A DNA stretch of 64,000 nucleotides. Origin: DASXVX01 sp036504075 (GTDB lineage Bacteria; Bacillota; Sulfobacillia; Symbiobacteriales; Symbiobacteriaceae). A program made the position numbers and the translations under genes. Positions 42,801-51,168 of the stretch are shown here, piece by piece. The notes beneath the pieces are model-generated. The model did no database searches, was not told the DNA's origin, and saw nothing but the letters and a program-made list of their open reading frames with translations. The stretch's first letter is position 1. The number at the start of each line of letters is the position of its first letter. The stretch lies in the NCBI GenBank assembly GCA_036504075.1, contig DASXVX010000065.1, forward strand, positions 1 through 64,000, given 5' to 3'.

Positions 42801-43120
42801 ACTGGTGCAGCGAGGAGCGGGAGCGGCTGCAGGTGCTCTACCTGCGGGCGGCGGAGTGGCTGGCCCAGCGGGCTGTCCGGGAGGGGGACTACGAGGGCTG
42901 CATCCGCACCTGCGATCGGATTCTGGCCCGGGATCCGTGCTGGGAGGAGGCGTTCCGGCTGCTCATGCGGTCCTACTACCGCCTGGGCAACCGGGCGATG
43001 GCCCTGCGCACCTACGACAAGTGCGCTCAGAACCTACAGGCCGAGCTGGGCGTGCGGCCCATGCCGGCCACGCAGCAGCTGTACGAGCGCATTCGCAAGA
43101 GCGCCGAGACGCTGGTGTAA
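39890..43120 (+). CDS. MalT-like ATPase regulator with C-terminal BTAD domain
   Basis: This is a regulator of about 1076 aa. ATG 39890 is chosen (GGGGG lies about nine bases upstream); an open frame extends back to 39731 but would run through a terminator hairpin. The N-terminus starts as in MalT/LuxR-type ATPases (LLPPRPRRHTLVRRRLQERL) with the P-loop HAGPGYGKTT (about 44-52) and TLIVLDDFHVVD for Walker B. A long TPR-like middle follows. The C-terminus is not a LuxR HTH but an OmpR-like winged helix (about 820-900, TRREWQREKARQLLQLL) plus a BTAD domain (about 930-1060), as in SARP regulators. The inducer and targets are unknown; the adjacent hydrolase gene is a candidate target. Confidence 0.85.
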   Translation: MFGEDQVLRAKLLPPRPRRHTLVRRRLQERLSEALEVPLTILHAGPGYGKTTALASFLAGQTCVTAWYAISEGDGDLLPFLLHFIYALREQNLLIGDKALSILQEGQGPNRPWDLAAAALINDLVVSSGSTETLIVLDDFHVVDESPAILAIVEHLVEHLPPQVHLLLATRRRPSLPGLPRWRARAEVLELGQADLAFTPEEVHALFRDQYGFDLTVHQADGLAGRTEGWIIALQLIWQGLRKGSALLQGWDGLPNSLEGLFTYLAQEVLDRQKPFVRRFLLATAALERLEPAVCDALIGEPGSASVLVALEENGLFTQAIGSGVWRYHQLFHQFLRESARRDAAAWQAHHLIAAQYFAAAGAEAEAAGHYLSAGEPDAAALRLLRAAGLLETGRVDVLGGLLERLGDETYGRYPELLLRRGDVARLTSRFDEALRHYGQAAGAYRAAGDGRGLCLALMGQGRVYLDTISPGDAEGLFQEALQLAGALGEEERAQLMALVAENATNSGRPVDAEHFARLAAGRAPLAEDLEVRALLRTGRLAAAMGILDRQARGGAAGADGASRSHREVPLLISLIASFTGDAERARAAAEEGIRRGREKRSPFVEGVGFIRLGHALQMNPLTPINDVAEQYQRAIAVMDGLKVVRGKSEPLAGLCTLYGHAAGDWALAEQYGQQGAEIAAAARDNWFFAFCLLSLGSSAVAVGRPEADGYLRRSEAAFESAGDPHGLALARLWQAMLAHRRADWTAFDGAIGQALATAQANGYGFLFTRRTLFGPRDPQALIPILSEAHRRRVMADYAAWLLAERGIPNPESHPGFTLRVRALGDFQVWRGNQEITRREWQREKARQLLQLLVTCRRRMLQKEQLIDLLWPGADPDTAARDFKVAHNALVTALEPNRTARSGSFYILRSGTAYGLDPAVGYWLDADEFERLAGLGLALAERGQEPEAAESLRRALDLYQGDFLQDVPYEDWCSEERERLQVLYLRAAEWLAQRAVREGDYEGCIRTCDRILARDPCWEEAFRLLMRSYYRLGNRAMALRTYDKCAQNLQAELGVRPMPATQQLYERIRKSAETLV

Positions 43121-43182
43121 CTCATTTGTGACTTTCTGCGCCTAGCCTGAAAGTAGATGGGTCATGCGGGGGGGGAGTCTCT

Positions 43183-43974
43183 ATGCCGACGATTCGGATT
43201 GCGAACGGTTTGAAGATCTTCTATCGCGAGTGTGGGAGCGGGAACCGGACGGTGGTCTTCATTCATGGGAACGTTGCTTCGTCGCTCTGGTGGGAAAAGG
43301 TCATGCAGGTGCTGCCGCCCGGCGTCCATGGCCTGGCGCCGGACCTGCGTGGCTGCGGCGACAGCGACAAGCCAACGCCCGACTGGACGCTGGCGGAAGT
43401 GGCGGCGGACGTCTACCAGTTCATGCAGGCGCTGGGCGCCAGCCGGGCCACGGTGGTGGGCCACTCCTTCGGCGGTGGCGTGGCGCTGCAACTGGCGGTC
43501 GCCCATCCGGAGGCGGTGGAGAAGCTGGTGCTGATCAACTCCGCCCCCGCTGAAGGACTGATCACGTCCCCGGAGTCGTACGCACAGATTGAGACGCTGA
43601 AGAAGAGTCCCGAACTGGTGAAGATGGCACTGGCCGCCCTGATGCCCACCGCCCCGAAGGATGAGTTTTGCACCCGGCTGCTGGACGAGAGCGTCGCCAA
43701 GTCAACCGGCGCCTGGGTCGCCAACGGGCACGCCCTGGACAGAATGAACCTGGTGAACGAAGCCCGGTCAATCAAGGCGCCCACGCTGATCATTTACGGG
43801 CAGAAGGACCCGCTGGTCCATCTGGACATGATGGAACGGACCCGGGATACTATTCCCGGCGCCGTGCTGGAGGTCTGGGAGGGGGTCGGCCACTCCGCTC
43901 CGGTGGAGGCGCCCTTGCAGTTTGCCCTCCGGCTGGTGGACTTCCTGGCCATGGCGGTACCCGCTCGCGGGTAA
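43183..43974 (+). CDS. Alpha/beta hydrolase
   Basis: This 263-aa enzyme has the standard alpha/beta-hydrolase layout: VVFIHGNVAS oxyanion region, LRGCGDSDKP, nucleophile Ser in VGHSFGGG, acid in YGQKDPLVH, and His in GVGHSAPVEAP near the C-terminus. The substrate is unknown; C-C bond hydrolases and esterases share this pattern. ATG 43183 follows GGGGGGGAG. It is preceded by the large regulator gene by 62 bp and followed by a strong terminator. Confidence 0.85.
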   Translation: MPTIRIANGLKIFYRECGSGNRTVVFIHGNVASSLWWEKVMQVLPPGVHGLAPDLRGCGDSDKPTPDWTLAEVAADVYQFMQALGASRATVVGHSFGGGVALQLAVAHPEAVEKLVLINSAPAEGLITSPESYAQIETLKKSPELVKMALAALMPTAPKDEFCTRLLDESVAKSTGAWVANGHALDRMNLVNEARSIKAPTLIIYGQKDPLVHLDMMERTRDTIPGAVLEVWEGVGHSAPVEAPLQFALRLVDFLAMAVPARG

Positions 43975-43991
43975 GCCCGGTTTCGCTCGTT

Positions 43992-44024
43992 GCCCCGCAG
44001 GTTTGGCCTGCGGGGCTTTTGTTT
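43992..44024 (+). terminator. Rho-independent terminator
   Basis: GCCCCGCAGG (43992-44001) pairs with CCTGCGGGGC (44007-44016) around a 5-base loop, followed by TTTTGTTT. Confidence 0.88.
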
Positions 44025-44102
44025 CCAGCGATCAGCACATAGGAACTGCTGCTTCAGGCCCCGAACACTGTGTGGTGGAATTTAGCCGGGGAGTGAAGAT
44101 AC

Positions 44103-45935
44103 ATGCACCGTGGTTTCGGGGGTGACGGCCTCGGACGGGCGTGGGCGCCCAAGAGCGATGTCCCCCGGGCAAAACTGAAGGATGTGCCTCTGCGGCGGAT
44201 CGGCGCCCTGTTCTGGCCGTACCGGACGCTGTTCCTGGTGATCCTGGCGCTGGTGCTGGGCGGGGCGGTGCTAGACCTCGCACCGCCGCTGGTGATGCGG
44301 AGCATCATCGACCGGGCGTTGCCCCGGGCGGACCAGGCGCTGCTGCTGAAGCTGGTGGCGCTTATGGTGGCGTTGCCGGCGGTGGGCGGCCTGCTGGGCG
44401 TGCTGCAAAATCACCTGAACACCCGGGCTGGCCAGTCGGTCATGCGGGATTTGCGGCTCGGCCTCTTCCGGAACCTGCAGCAGCAGTCCATGGCGTTCTT
44501 CACGCACTCACGGGCCGGGGAGATCATCCAGCGGCTGACCGGTGACGTCTTTGCCGTTCAGGACGTGGTGACCCGGACCATCGTCTCGGTGGTGTCGCAG
44601 ATCGTGACGCTGCTGGCGACCATGGTCATTCTCTTTGCCCTGGACTGGCGGCTGGCCTTGCTCGCTCTGGTGATTCTGCCGCTGTTCGTGCTGCCGGTGC
44701 GGGCCGTGGGCCGGATGCGACGGAAGCTCCGGGGCGAGACCCAGAAGGCCCAGAGCGAACTCTCGGTCCACCTGGGCGAGGTGTTCGGCGTTTCGGGCGC
44801 CCTGCTGACGAAGATTTTCGGGCGGGAGAACTACCAGGAGAGCCGGTTCACGGCGCTCAACGAGCGGGTCATGGACCTGGAAGTCCGGGGCAACCTCGTC
44901 GGCCGCTGGTTCATGATGCTGGTGGGGCTTCTGGGGCCGCTGGGGACGGGCCTGATCTACCTATACGGCGGCTTCGGGGTGCTGCAGGGACGCCTGACGC
45001 TGGGCGACGTGGTGGCATTTGCCGCCTACCTGGGCCGGCTCTACGCACCGGTGGCGGGGCTGCTCAACCTGGGGGTCGACATCTCCGCAGCGCTGGCGGT
45101 CTTTGAGCGGATCTTTGAGTATCAGGACCTGGTGCCCGACGTGGTGGACGAGCCGGATGCCGTGGACCTGCCGGCGGTGCAAGGCCACATTGCCGTGCGG
45201 GAGGTCTCGTTCAGCTACCGGCCGGGCACGTACGCCCTGCGGGACGTGTCGTTCGACGTGCCGCCCGGCCAAATGGTCGCCCTGGTCGGCCCTAGCGGCG
45301 CCGGCAAGTCCACGCTGATCGGCCTGGTGACCCGGCTGTACGACCCCTCCGCCGGGCGGGTGGAGATCGACGGGCACGACTTGCGGCGAGTCTCCCTGGC
45401 GACGCTCCGGTCGCACGTCGCCGTGGTGACCCAGGACCCGTTCCTGTTCCACGCCACCGTGCGGGAGAATCTCCTGTTTGCCCGGCCAGGAGCCACGCAG
45501 ACGGACCTGGAGGAGGCCTGCCGGAAGGCGTATATCCACGACCTGATCGTGACGCTGCCGGAGGGCTATGATACGGTGGTAGGCGAACGGGGCTACCGGT
45601 TCTCAGGCGGCGAGCGGCAGCGGCTGGCCATTGCCCGGGCGATTCTGAAAGACCCGCGCATCCTGATGCTGGACGAGGCGACTTCCCACCTGGACACGCA
45701 GTCGGAGGCGTACGTCCAGCAGGCGCTGGAGCACCTGATGCGGGGGCGGACGACGTTGGTCATCGCCCACCGGCTCTCCACCGTGCTGGCGGCGGACAAG
45801 ATCGTCGTGCTGGACGGCGGGCGGGTGGCGGAGGAGGGGACGCACGCCGAACTGCTGGAGCAGGACGGGCTTTATGCCCGGCTCTACCGGACGCAGTTTG
45901 ACCGGGTGGCCGAGGAGGCTGCGCCCGGGCGGTGA
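44103..45935 (+). CDS. ABC exporter, fused membrane and ATPase domains
   Basis: This 610-aa half-transporter has six membrane helices (about 45-330) and a C-terminal nucleotide-binding domain: Walker A GPSGAGKST, Q-loop VTQDPFLF, signature FSGGERQRLA, Walker B ILMLDEATS and H-loop IAHRLST. It should work as a homodimer and export a drug, lipid or peptide. No peptidase domain is present. A near-identical partner gene is not adjacent. It is monocistronic, between two strong terminators. Confidence 0.9.
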   Translation: MHRGFGGDGLGRAWAPKSDVPRAKLKDVPLRRIGALFWPYRTLFLVILALVLGGAVLDLAPPLVMRSIIDRALPRADQALLLKLVALMVALPAVGGLLGVLQNHLNTRAGQSVMRDLRLGLFRNLQQQSMAFFTHSRAGEIIQRLTGDVFAVQDVVTRTIVSVVSQIVTLLATMVILFALDWRLALLALVILPLFVLPVRAVGRMRRKLRGETQKAQSELSVHLGEVFGVSGALLTKIFGRENYQESRFTALNERVMDLEVRGNLVGRWFMMLVGLLGPLGTGLIYLYGGFGVLQGRLTLGDVVAFAAYLGRLYAPVAGLLNLGVDISAALAVFERIFEYQDLVPDVVDEPDAVDLPAVQGHIAVREVSFSYRPGTYALRDVSFDVPPGQMVALVGPSGAGKSTLIGLVTRLYDPSAGRVEIDGHDLRRVSLATLRSHVAVVTQDPFLFHATVRENLLFARPGATQTDLEEACRKAYIHDLIVTLPEGYDTVVGERGYRFSGGERQRLAIARAILKDPRILMLDEATSHLDTQSEAYVQQALEHLMRGRTTLVIAHRLSTVLAADKIVVLDGGRVAEEGTHAELLEQDGLYARLYRTQFDRVAEEAAPGR

Positions 45936-45951
45936 CGAACGGCATATGAAA

Positions 45952-45993
45952 GGCGGTGACCGCAGGATTTGCGGTCACCGCCGCAATTTTTTG
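45952..45993 (+). terminator. Strong terminator after the ABC exporter gene
   Basis: GGCGGTGACCGCA (45952-45964) pairs perfectly with TGCGGTCACCGCC (45970-45982), followed by GCAATTTTTTG. This is among the clearest terminators in the window. Confidence 0.92.
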
Positions 45994-46000
45994 TAATCGC

Positions 46001-46030
46001 TTGACGCACATCGAAACAGTCGCCTATACT
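46001..46030 (+). promoter_or_regulatory. Promoter of the TetR/ABC-2 operon
   Basis: TTGACG (46001-46006) and TATACT (46025-46030) are separated by 18 bp. It lies just after a terminator and before the TetR gene. Confidence 0.72.
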
Positions 46031-46042
46031 GTATCTATGTTG

Positions 46043-46060
46043 ATTGACATACAAGTCAAT
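46043..46060. promoter_or_regulatory. Candidate TetR operator
   Basis: ATTGAC (46043-46048) and GTCAAT (46055-46060) form an inverted repeat with a 6-base spacer, 12 bp after the -10 element. This is a typical site for self-repression by the TetR protein encoded next. Confidence 0.65.
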
Positions 46061-46075
46061 AGAAAGGTGATGAAT

Positions 46076-46675
46076 ATGCCCCCCAGGTCTGCGGACGAGA
46101 ATCAGCGGATTCGGGAGGAGCGGCGGGAGCAGATTCTGAACGCCGGCGCCCAGGTATTCTCCCGCAAGGGGTTGGCGGCAACCAGAATCGCCGAGGTCGC
46201 CGCGGCGGCCGGGACCAGCCATGGGTTGGTCTACCACTACTTTAGCAGTAAGGAAGACCTCTTTGCCGCACTGGTGGAGCGGGCTCTGGGCGGGGCCATG
46301 TGGGTCGCCCAGGGTGCCCATGGCCAGCCCGGAACTCCCTGGGACCGGCTGCACTGGATGCTGTCCCTGATGCTCGGGGGAGTGCGGGAGCAGCCGGAGC
46401 TGTTCCTGGTGATGATCCAGGCGGTAACCAGCGACGCCGTGCCACAGCCTACGCGCGAGATGGCCATCAGGCAGGCCGCCGTCAGTCGGGAGGCCGTGGT
46501 GCGGCTGATTGCCGAAGGCCAGGCGGCCGGGCAGGTGGCGCCCGGCCGGCCGGAACAGTTCGCCATGATTCTGCTGGCGGCTATTCAAGGGCTCGCCATC
46601 GGGGCCGCGGCTGACCCCGGCCTGCTGCCGGCCTTTCCCGACGCCGGCGTTCTGCTCTCCATGTTCAAGCCTTAA
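46076..46675 (+). CDS. TetR-family regulator
   Basis: This protein of about 199 aa starts at ATG 46076 (an ATG at 46070 is also in frame; AAAGGTGA fits 46076). The N-terminal helix-turn-helix reads AGAQVFSRKGLAATRIAEVA, then AAGTSHGLVYHYFSSKEDLF, a textbook TetR domain. The C-terminal ligand domain is helical. An inverted repeat lies between its promoter and start codon, so it most likely represses its own operon, including the three ABC-2 genes that follow, until an exported compound binds it. Confidence 0.9.
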   Translation: MPPRSADENQRIREERREQILNAGAQVFSRKGLAATRIAEVAAAAGTSHGLVYHYFSSKEDLFAALVERALGGAMWVAQGAHGQPGTPWDRLHWMLSLMLGGVREQPELFLVMIQAVTSDAVPQPTREMAIRQAAVSREAVVRLIAEGQAAGQVAPGRPEQFAMILLAAIQGLAIGAAADPGLLPAFPDAGVLLSMFKP

Positions 46676-46689
46676 AGGGGGCCGGGGTC

Positions 46690-47622
46690 ATGCTGCAAGT
46701 CAAGAATCTGATCAAGCGCTTCGGTGACCGGGAAGTCGTCCACGGGGTCAGTTTTGCGGTCGGGAAGGGCGAATCGTTCGGGCTGCTGGGTCCCAACGGC
46801 GCCGGCAAATCCACTACCATCGCCATGATCTGTGGGCTGCTGGTGCCCAACGCCGGCGAAATCTACGTCGGGGGCGTGAACATGCGGGAGAATCCCCGCG
46901 CCGCCAAGCGGCTCATGGGGGTCATTCCCCAGGACATTGCCCTGTACCCCGCACTGTCCGCCCGGGAGAACCTGAACTTTTGGGGCGCTCTGTACGGGCT
47001 TTACGGCAAGGAACTCCGGACTCGCGTCGACGCAGGTCTGGAGATCGTCGCCCTGGCCGACCGGCAGAAGGAGCGCATCGAGACGTTCTCCGGTGGCATG
47101 AAGCGCCGCATCAACATTGCAGCTTCCCTTCTGCACCAGCCCGCGCTGCTGATCATGGACGAGCCGACGGCCGGTGTCGATCCCCAGAGCCGTAACAACA
47201 TCCTGGAGACCGTGAAGCGCCTGAACGCCGAACAGGGCCTGACCGTGGTCTACACCAGCCATTACATGGAGGAAGTGGAGTACCTCTGTGGTCGGCTGGC
47301 CATTCTCGACCACGGTCGGGTGATCGCCGGCGGCACGTTGGACGATGTCCGGCACCTTGTGGGGACTGATGTCACGGTTCGCCTCAAGGTAAGAGAGCCC
47401 GGGGAGAGCCTGGTCGCCGCGGTTGCCGCCGTCTCCGGCGTGCGCAGCGTGCAGCGTGAGAGCGACGCGGTGGTTGCCCTGGTTGACGAACCGGCGGAGG
47501 ACCTGCCCGACCTGCTGGCGGCGGTCCGCGGCAGCGGGCAGAAGCTCCTGGGGGTGGAGGTCGAGGAGCCCAACCTGGAGACGGTCTTTTTGCACCTTAC
47601 GGGCCGGGCACTGCGCGACTAG
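46690..47622 (+). CDS. ABC-2 type transporter, ATP-binding protein
   Basis: This 310-aa ATPase has Walker A GPNGAGKST, signature FSGGMKRRIN, Walker B LIMDEPTAGVDP and H-loop YTSHYMEE, the CcmA/NatA type of drug or Na export systems. The C-terminal 80 residues after the ATPase form the domain usual in this group. It starts 14 bp after the TetR stop and is followed by two permease genes. Confidence 0.92.
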   Translation: MLQVKNLIKRFGDREVVHGVSFAVGKGESFGLLGPNGAGKSTTIAMICGLLVPNAGEIYVGGVNMRENPRAAKRLMGVIPQDIALYPALSARENLNFWGALYGLYGKELRTRVDAGLEIVALADRQKERIETFSGGMKRRINIAASLLHQPALLIMDEPTAGVDPQSRNNILETVKRLNAEQGLTVVYTSHYMEEVEYLCGRLAILDHGRVIAGGTLDDVRHLVGTDVTVRLKVREPGESLVAAVAAVSGVRSVQRESDAVVALVDEPAEDLPDLLAAVRGSGQKLLGVEVEEPNLETVFLHLTGRALRD

Positions 47623-47635
47623 GAGGGGGAGCGAC

Positions 47636-48814
47636 ATGCGCAAGATTTTCCTGATTGCCGGGAACGGTCTGGTCCTGACGCTGCGGGACCGGACAGCCCT
47701 CCTGTTCGCACTGCTGATGCCGCTGATCCTGACAGCGATTCTGGGCACCGCCCTCCAGGGAACGATGGCCGGAGGGAAGATCAGTCCGGCGAGCGTGCTG
47801 GTGCTGAACCTGGATCAGGGCGCGCCTTTGTCTCCGTCCGCCGCACTTCCTGCCCTGCACTTCGGCGATATCCTGGCCGAAGACGTGCTGAACAGTGCGG
47901 AGGTCAGGCAGGTACTTACCGCCAGGGGTGTCTCCGACCTGGCCCTGGCCCGGGCCGATGTGGCTGCCGGAAGAGCCGCAGCCGCCATTTACATACCGGC
48001 GACCTTCACCGCCGACGCCCTGGCGGGCCGCAAGGCCGACGTGATTGTTTACACCGACCCCGGAAATCCCACGCGCGGCGCCATGGCGACCCAGGTCGTC
48101 CGCGGCTTTACCGACGACCTGACTGCCCGCCTGCTGGACGCCCGTCTGGCCGGGCCGGAGGCTGTGCCCGGCGCCATGCGGGCCGTCGTGCCCGAGATTG
48201 CGGAGGTCGCTTCCGGGGCCAAGCCGGTGAGCGCCATGCAGTACTACGCCGCGGCCATGGCGCTGATGTTCGTGGTCACGACTGCCATACAGCGGGGCGG
48301 AAAGCTGCTGGAGGAGCGGGAGCGCGGCACGCTGCAGCGCATGTTGATCAGCCCTACCGGCAAGGGGGAGGTGGTTGGAGGTCAAATCCTGGGCACAGCG
48401 CTTCTGGCCCTGGCCCAGTGCTTCGTCCTCATGCTGGGCACGCGGCTGCTGTTCCGGGTGGACTGGGGACCCTGGGAGAACGCCATGCTGTTGGGCGCTG
48501 TGTTCGCCCTCGCCGCATCCGGCATTGGCGTGGCCACGGCAGCGGTGCTTAAAGATCGGCGGGCAGCCGACATCGCTTCCGGTGCGCTCGGCAACCTGCT
48601 GGGCGTCCTCTCCGGCACGTTGGTTCCCCTGTATGCCTACCCGGACTCGTTCAAGTTGGTGGCCAAGTTCACCCCAAACTACTGGGCGCTGCAAGGGTTC
48701 CTCGACCAGATGGCCGGCCTCGGCGGGGCCCGGGTATGGCTTCCGGCCGCCATTCTGGCAGCTACCGCCGCAATGACAGGCGGTTTTGGCGCCTGGCGTC
48801 TGGCCACGAAGTAA
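47636..48814 (+). CDS. ABC-2 type permease (first)
   Basis: This 392-aa permease starts at ATG 47636 after AGGAGGGGG. It has an N-terminal helix (TALLFALLMPLILTAILG), a large extracytoplasmic domain (about residues 45-190), and five helices in the C-terminal half with the ABC2 motif LLEERERGTLQRMLISP. This is the YhgE/NatB or LinY-like pattern of ABC-2 exporters. It pairs with the next permease to make a heterodimer. Confidence 0.88.
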   Translation: MRKIFLIAGNGLVLTLRDRTALLFALLMPLILTAILGTALQGTMAGGKISPASVLVLNLDQGAPLSPSAALPALHFGDILAEDVLNSAEVRQVLTARGVSDLALARADVAAGRAAAAIYIPATFTADALAGRKADVIVYTDPGNPTRGAMATQVVRGFTDDLTARLLDARLAGPEAVPGAMRAVVPEIAEVASGAKPVSAMQYYAAAMALMFVVTTAIQRGGKLLEERERGTLQRMLISPTGKGEVVGGQILGTALLALAQCFVLMLGTRLLFRVDWGPWENAMLLGAVFALAASGIGVATAAVLKDRRAADIASGALGNLLGVLSGTLVPLYAYPDSFKLVAKFTPNYWALQGFLDQMAGLGGARVWLPAAILAATAAMTGGFGAWRLATK

Positions 48815-48829
48815 CAGGGGGTGCGGAAA

Positions 48830-49990
48830 ATGCGGGCGATGTTCGCGATCGCACTGCTGCAAGTTCGGCTCGTGCTCAAGAACAAGGGGTATCTGATTCT
48901 GATGTTTGCCATGCCGCTGATTTTTACGGGGATCTTCGCCCTGACCATCGGCGGCAGCCGAGGCCCCGAACCGTTCCCGCTGGCCGTGGTCGACAACGAC
49001 GGCAGCTTTGCGGCGCAGGAATTGATCGCAGCGCTCCGGACAGACGATTCGCTGAAGCTCCAGACCGTCGCGGGTGGTCAGGTGGATGTCCTGTTTGCCG
49101 ACCACAAGGTGGCGGCGGGGTTGGTCATTTCCCGCGGCTTCGGGCAGGCGATTGAAGCCGGCGCCACGCCGCAGCTGCAGGTGATTACCGCTCCCGGCGG
49201 CAACCTGCACCTGTCCGTCCGGCCGGCCATTGCCCGTGCGGCGGCTGGCGTGGCCCAAAACTACCGCCTGGCTCTGCGCCTCGCCGGCGGCGCGGACCCG
49301 TCCGGAGTGCCGGCGGCCTACGCCAGGGTGCTGGCCGAGCGCCGGTCCATCGCCGTCGGGCAGGTGGCGACCACCGAAGGCGGCGCCGCCGGGCGGGACG
49401 GCGCCGAGTTCCGGGAGCGGGCGCTGGGCCTCATCGTGATGTTCGTGATGATGGTGGTGCTGATGATGAGCGGCGTGATTCTGCAGGAGCGGCAAAGCGG
49501 CACGTGGGGGCGCATTCTGGGCTCGCCCATCGCCCGGATGCAGGTGCTGGGCGGCTACTTGTTGAGCTTCTTTCTCACCGGTCTGCTCCAGTTCACCGTG
49601 CTGGTGTGTGCCTCCGCCCTGCTGTTCAAGGTGTATTGGGGGCCGCTGCTTCCTCTGGCGGTCATGGCCGCGGCCGTCATTCTCTGTGCGGGCGGGTTGG
49701 GCCTCTTTCTGGCGGGCGTGGTGCGAACGCCGGAGCAGCAGCGCACCATCGGAATGCTGGTGGTGATCGCGACCTCCTTGCTGGGTGGCGTCTACTGGCC
49801 TTTGGACCTGATGAGCAGCACCATGCAGAAGATCGGCCACCTGACCCCGCAGGCCTGGGCCATGGATGGCCTGCGTGAGGTGATGCTGAGGGGCGCCGAC
49901 TGGGCGGGACTGGCTTTGCCGCTCGCCGTTCTCGTTGGCATGACGTTGGCGCTCACCGCGGCCGGCATCTCACGCATTCGGTGGGAATGA
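48830..49990 (+). CDS. ABC-2 type permease (second)
   Basis: This 386-aa permease is related to the previous one, with the motif VILQERQSGTWGRILGSP and the same helix layout. A GTG at 48821 is in frame, but ATG 48830 has better spacing from CAGGGGG. Its last codons RWE and the stop lie inside a 15-bp repeat that occurs three times. A terminator follows. Confidence 0.88.
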   Translation: MRAMFAIALLQVRLVLKNKGYLILMFAMPLIFTGIFALTIGGSRGPEPFPLAVVDNDGSFAAQELIAALRTDDSLKLQTVAGGQVDVLFADHKVAAGLVISRGFGQAIEAGATPQLQVITAPGGNLHLSVRPAIARAAAGVAQNYRLALRLAGGADPSGVPAAYARVLAERRSIAVGQVATTEGGAAGRDGAEFRERALGLIVMFVMMVVLMMSGVILQERQSGTWGRILGSPIARMQVLGGYLLSFFLTGLLQFTVLVCASALLFKVYWGPLLPLAVMAAAVILCAGGLGLFLAGVVRTPEQQRTIGMLVVIATSLLGGVYWPLDLMSSTMQKIGHLTPQAWAMDGLREVMLRGADWAGLALPLAVLVGMTLALTAAGISRIRWE

Positions 49991-50024
49991 GGCGGGTGGG
50001 AATGAGGCGGGTGGGAATGAGGCG
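49980..50024 (+). repeat. Three tandem 15-bp units at the permease stop codon
   Basis: GGTGGGAATGAGGCG is repeated three times (49980-49994, 49995-50009, 50010-50024). Each unit holds the codons TGG GAA TGA in the permease frame, so the stop codon is present three times in frame. A partial fourth unit follows. Confidence 0.9.
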
Positions 50025-50032
50025 GGTGCGAA

Positions 50033-50070
50033 AAGAGCCCGGTCCACTTCACGTGGATCGGGCTCTTTCT
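50033..50070 (+). terminator. Terminator of the ABC-2 operon
   Basis: AAGAGCCCGGTCCAC (50033-50047) pairs with GTGGATCGGGCTCTT (50053-50067, one wobble pair), followed by TCT. Confidence 0.85.
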
Positions 50071-50150
50071 GCATTCCAGGTTGCGTAACCCCCCTGTAAC
50101 TGAGGAGCAACTACCACTTCGTATGATCAGCATGAGAAGAGGTGCGTTGC

Positions 50151-51167
50151 ATGGAAAATTCGCCTCACATCGGAGTCGTCGCCACCGGGGTCTACCTGCC
50201 GGAGGGGCGCCACACCGCCGAATACATCGCGAGCGAAAGCGGCGTGCCCGTCGACATCATCACGCAGAAGCTGGGCTTCCGGCAGAAGCGCGTGCCGGGG
50301 CCGGACGACGGGACCGCCGAAATGGGCATCCGGGCCGCCCGGATGGCGATTGGACGGGCCGGCATCGACCCGGCCGAGATCGACCTGGTGATCTACATCG
50401 GTGAGGAGTACAAGGAGTACCAGCTGTGGACGGCGGGCATCAAGACCGCCCACGCCGTCGGCGCCACCCGGGCCTGGGCCTTCGATGCGGCGCTCCGCTG
50501 CGGGACCTGGGTGCTGGGCATGAAGCTGGCCGAAGCACTCATGCGCGCCGACGACGACATCAACACCGTGCTGCTGGCCGGCGGCTATCGGAACGGGGAC
50601 TTCATTCGCTACCAGAACCCCCGGGTCAGCTTCATGTACAACCTGGGGGCCGGCGGCGGCGCCATGCTGCTGAAGAAAAACTTCGGCCGGAACCGGGTGC
50701 TGGGCTCGGCGATTCTGGTGGACGGCTCGCTGTCCGAGACGGTTGCTGTGCGGGGTGGCGGGACCAGGGCCGGGTTTCGCAACCCGGATGAGGCGCTCTG
50801 GCAACTGGACGTGCTCGACCCGGCGACCATGAAGCAGCGGCTGAACGAAGTCTCCACTGCCAACTTTGTCGCCGTGGTGCGGCAGGCGTGTGCCAAAGGC
50901 GGCTACACCCCCGACCAGATCGGCTACCTGGCGATTCTGCACATGAAGCGGTCGATCCATGAGTCTCTCTTGGCGGAACTGGGACTCGGCCCGGAGCGGG
51001 CGATCTACCTGGAGGACTACGGCCACATCGGCCAGATCGACCAGATTCTCTCCATACACCTGGCCCTGGAGCGGGGCCTGATCAAGAACGGCGACCTCGT
51101 GGTGGGCGTCAGCGCCGGCGTCGGTTACGCCTGGGGCGCCACCGCCATCAAGTGGGGGGACGTGTAG
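50151..51167 (+). CDS. Ketoacyl synthase III-like thiolase-fold protein (first)
   Basis: This 338-aa protein begins at ATG 50151 (AGAAGAGGTG is seven bases upstream; GTG 50142 is less likely). The fold is like FabH: nucleophile C117 in DAALRCGTW, the His position at H264 in ILHMKRS, and a C-terminal SAGVGYAWGA. In FabH the third catalytic residue is Asn in a YGN motif; here it is H292 in YGHIGQ. The usual PHQAN motif is also replaced. This suggests a condensation or acyl transfer different from standard FabH. It is paralogous to the protein at 57829, with identical length. It starts the acid-activation cluster. Confidence 0.8.
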   Translation: MENSPHIGVVATGVYLPEGRHTAEYIASESGVPVDIITQKLGFRQKRVPGPDDGTAEMGIRAARMAIGRAGIDPAEIDLVIYIGEEYKEYQLWTAGIKTAHAVGATRAWAFDAALRCGTWVLGMKLAEALMRADDDINTVLLAGGYRNGDFIRYQNPRVSFMYNLGAGGGAMLLKKNFGRNRVLGSAILVDGSLSETVAVRGGGTRAGFRNPDEALWQLDVLDPATMKQRLNEVSTANFVAVVRQACAKGGYTPDQIGYLAILHMKRSIHESLLAELGLGPERAIYLEDYGHIGQIDQILSIHLALERGLIKNGDLVVGVSAGVGYAWGATAIKWGDV

Positions 51168-51168
51168 C

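Noticed and set aside
45956..46075. Upstream extension of the TetR frame
   Set aside because: It covers a terminator, the promoter and the operator; the TetR domain starts at 46076.
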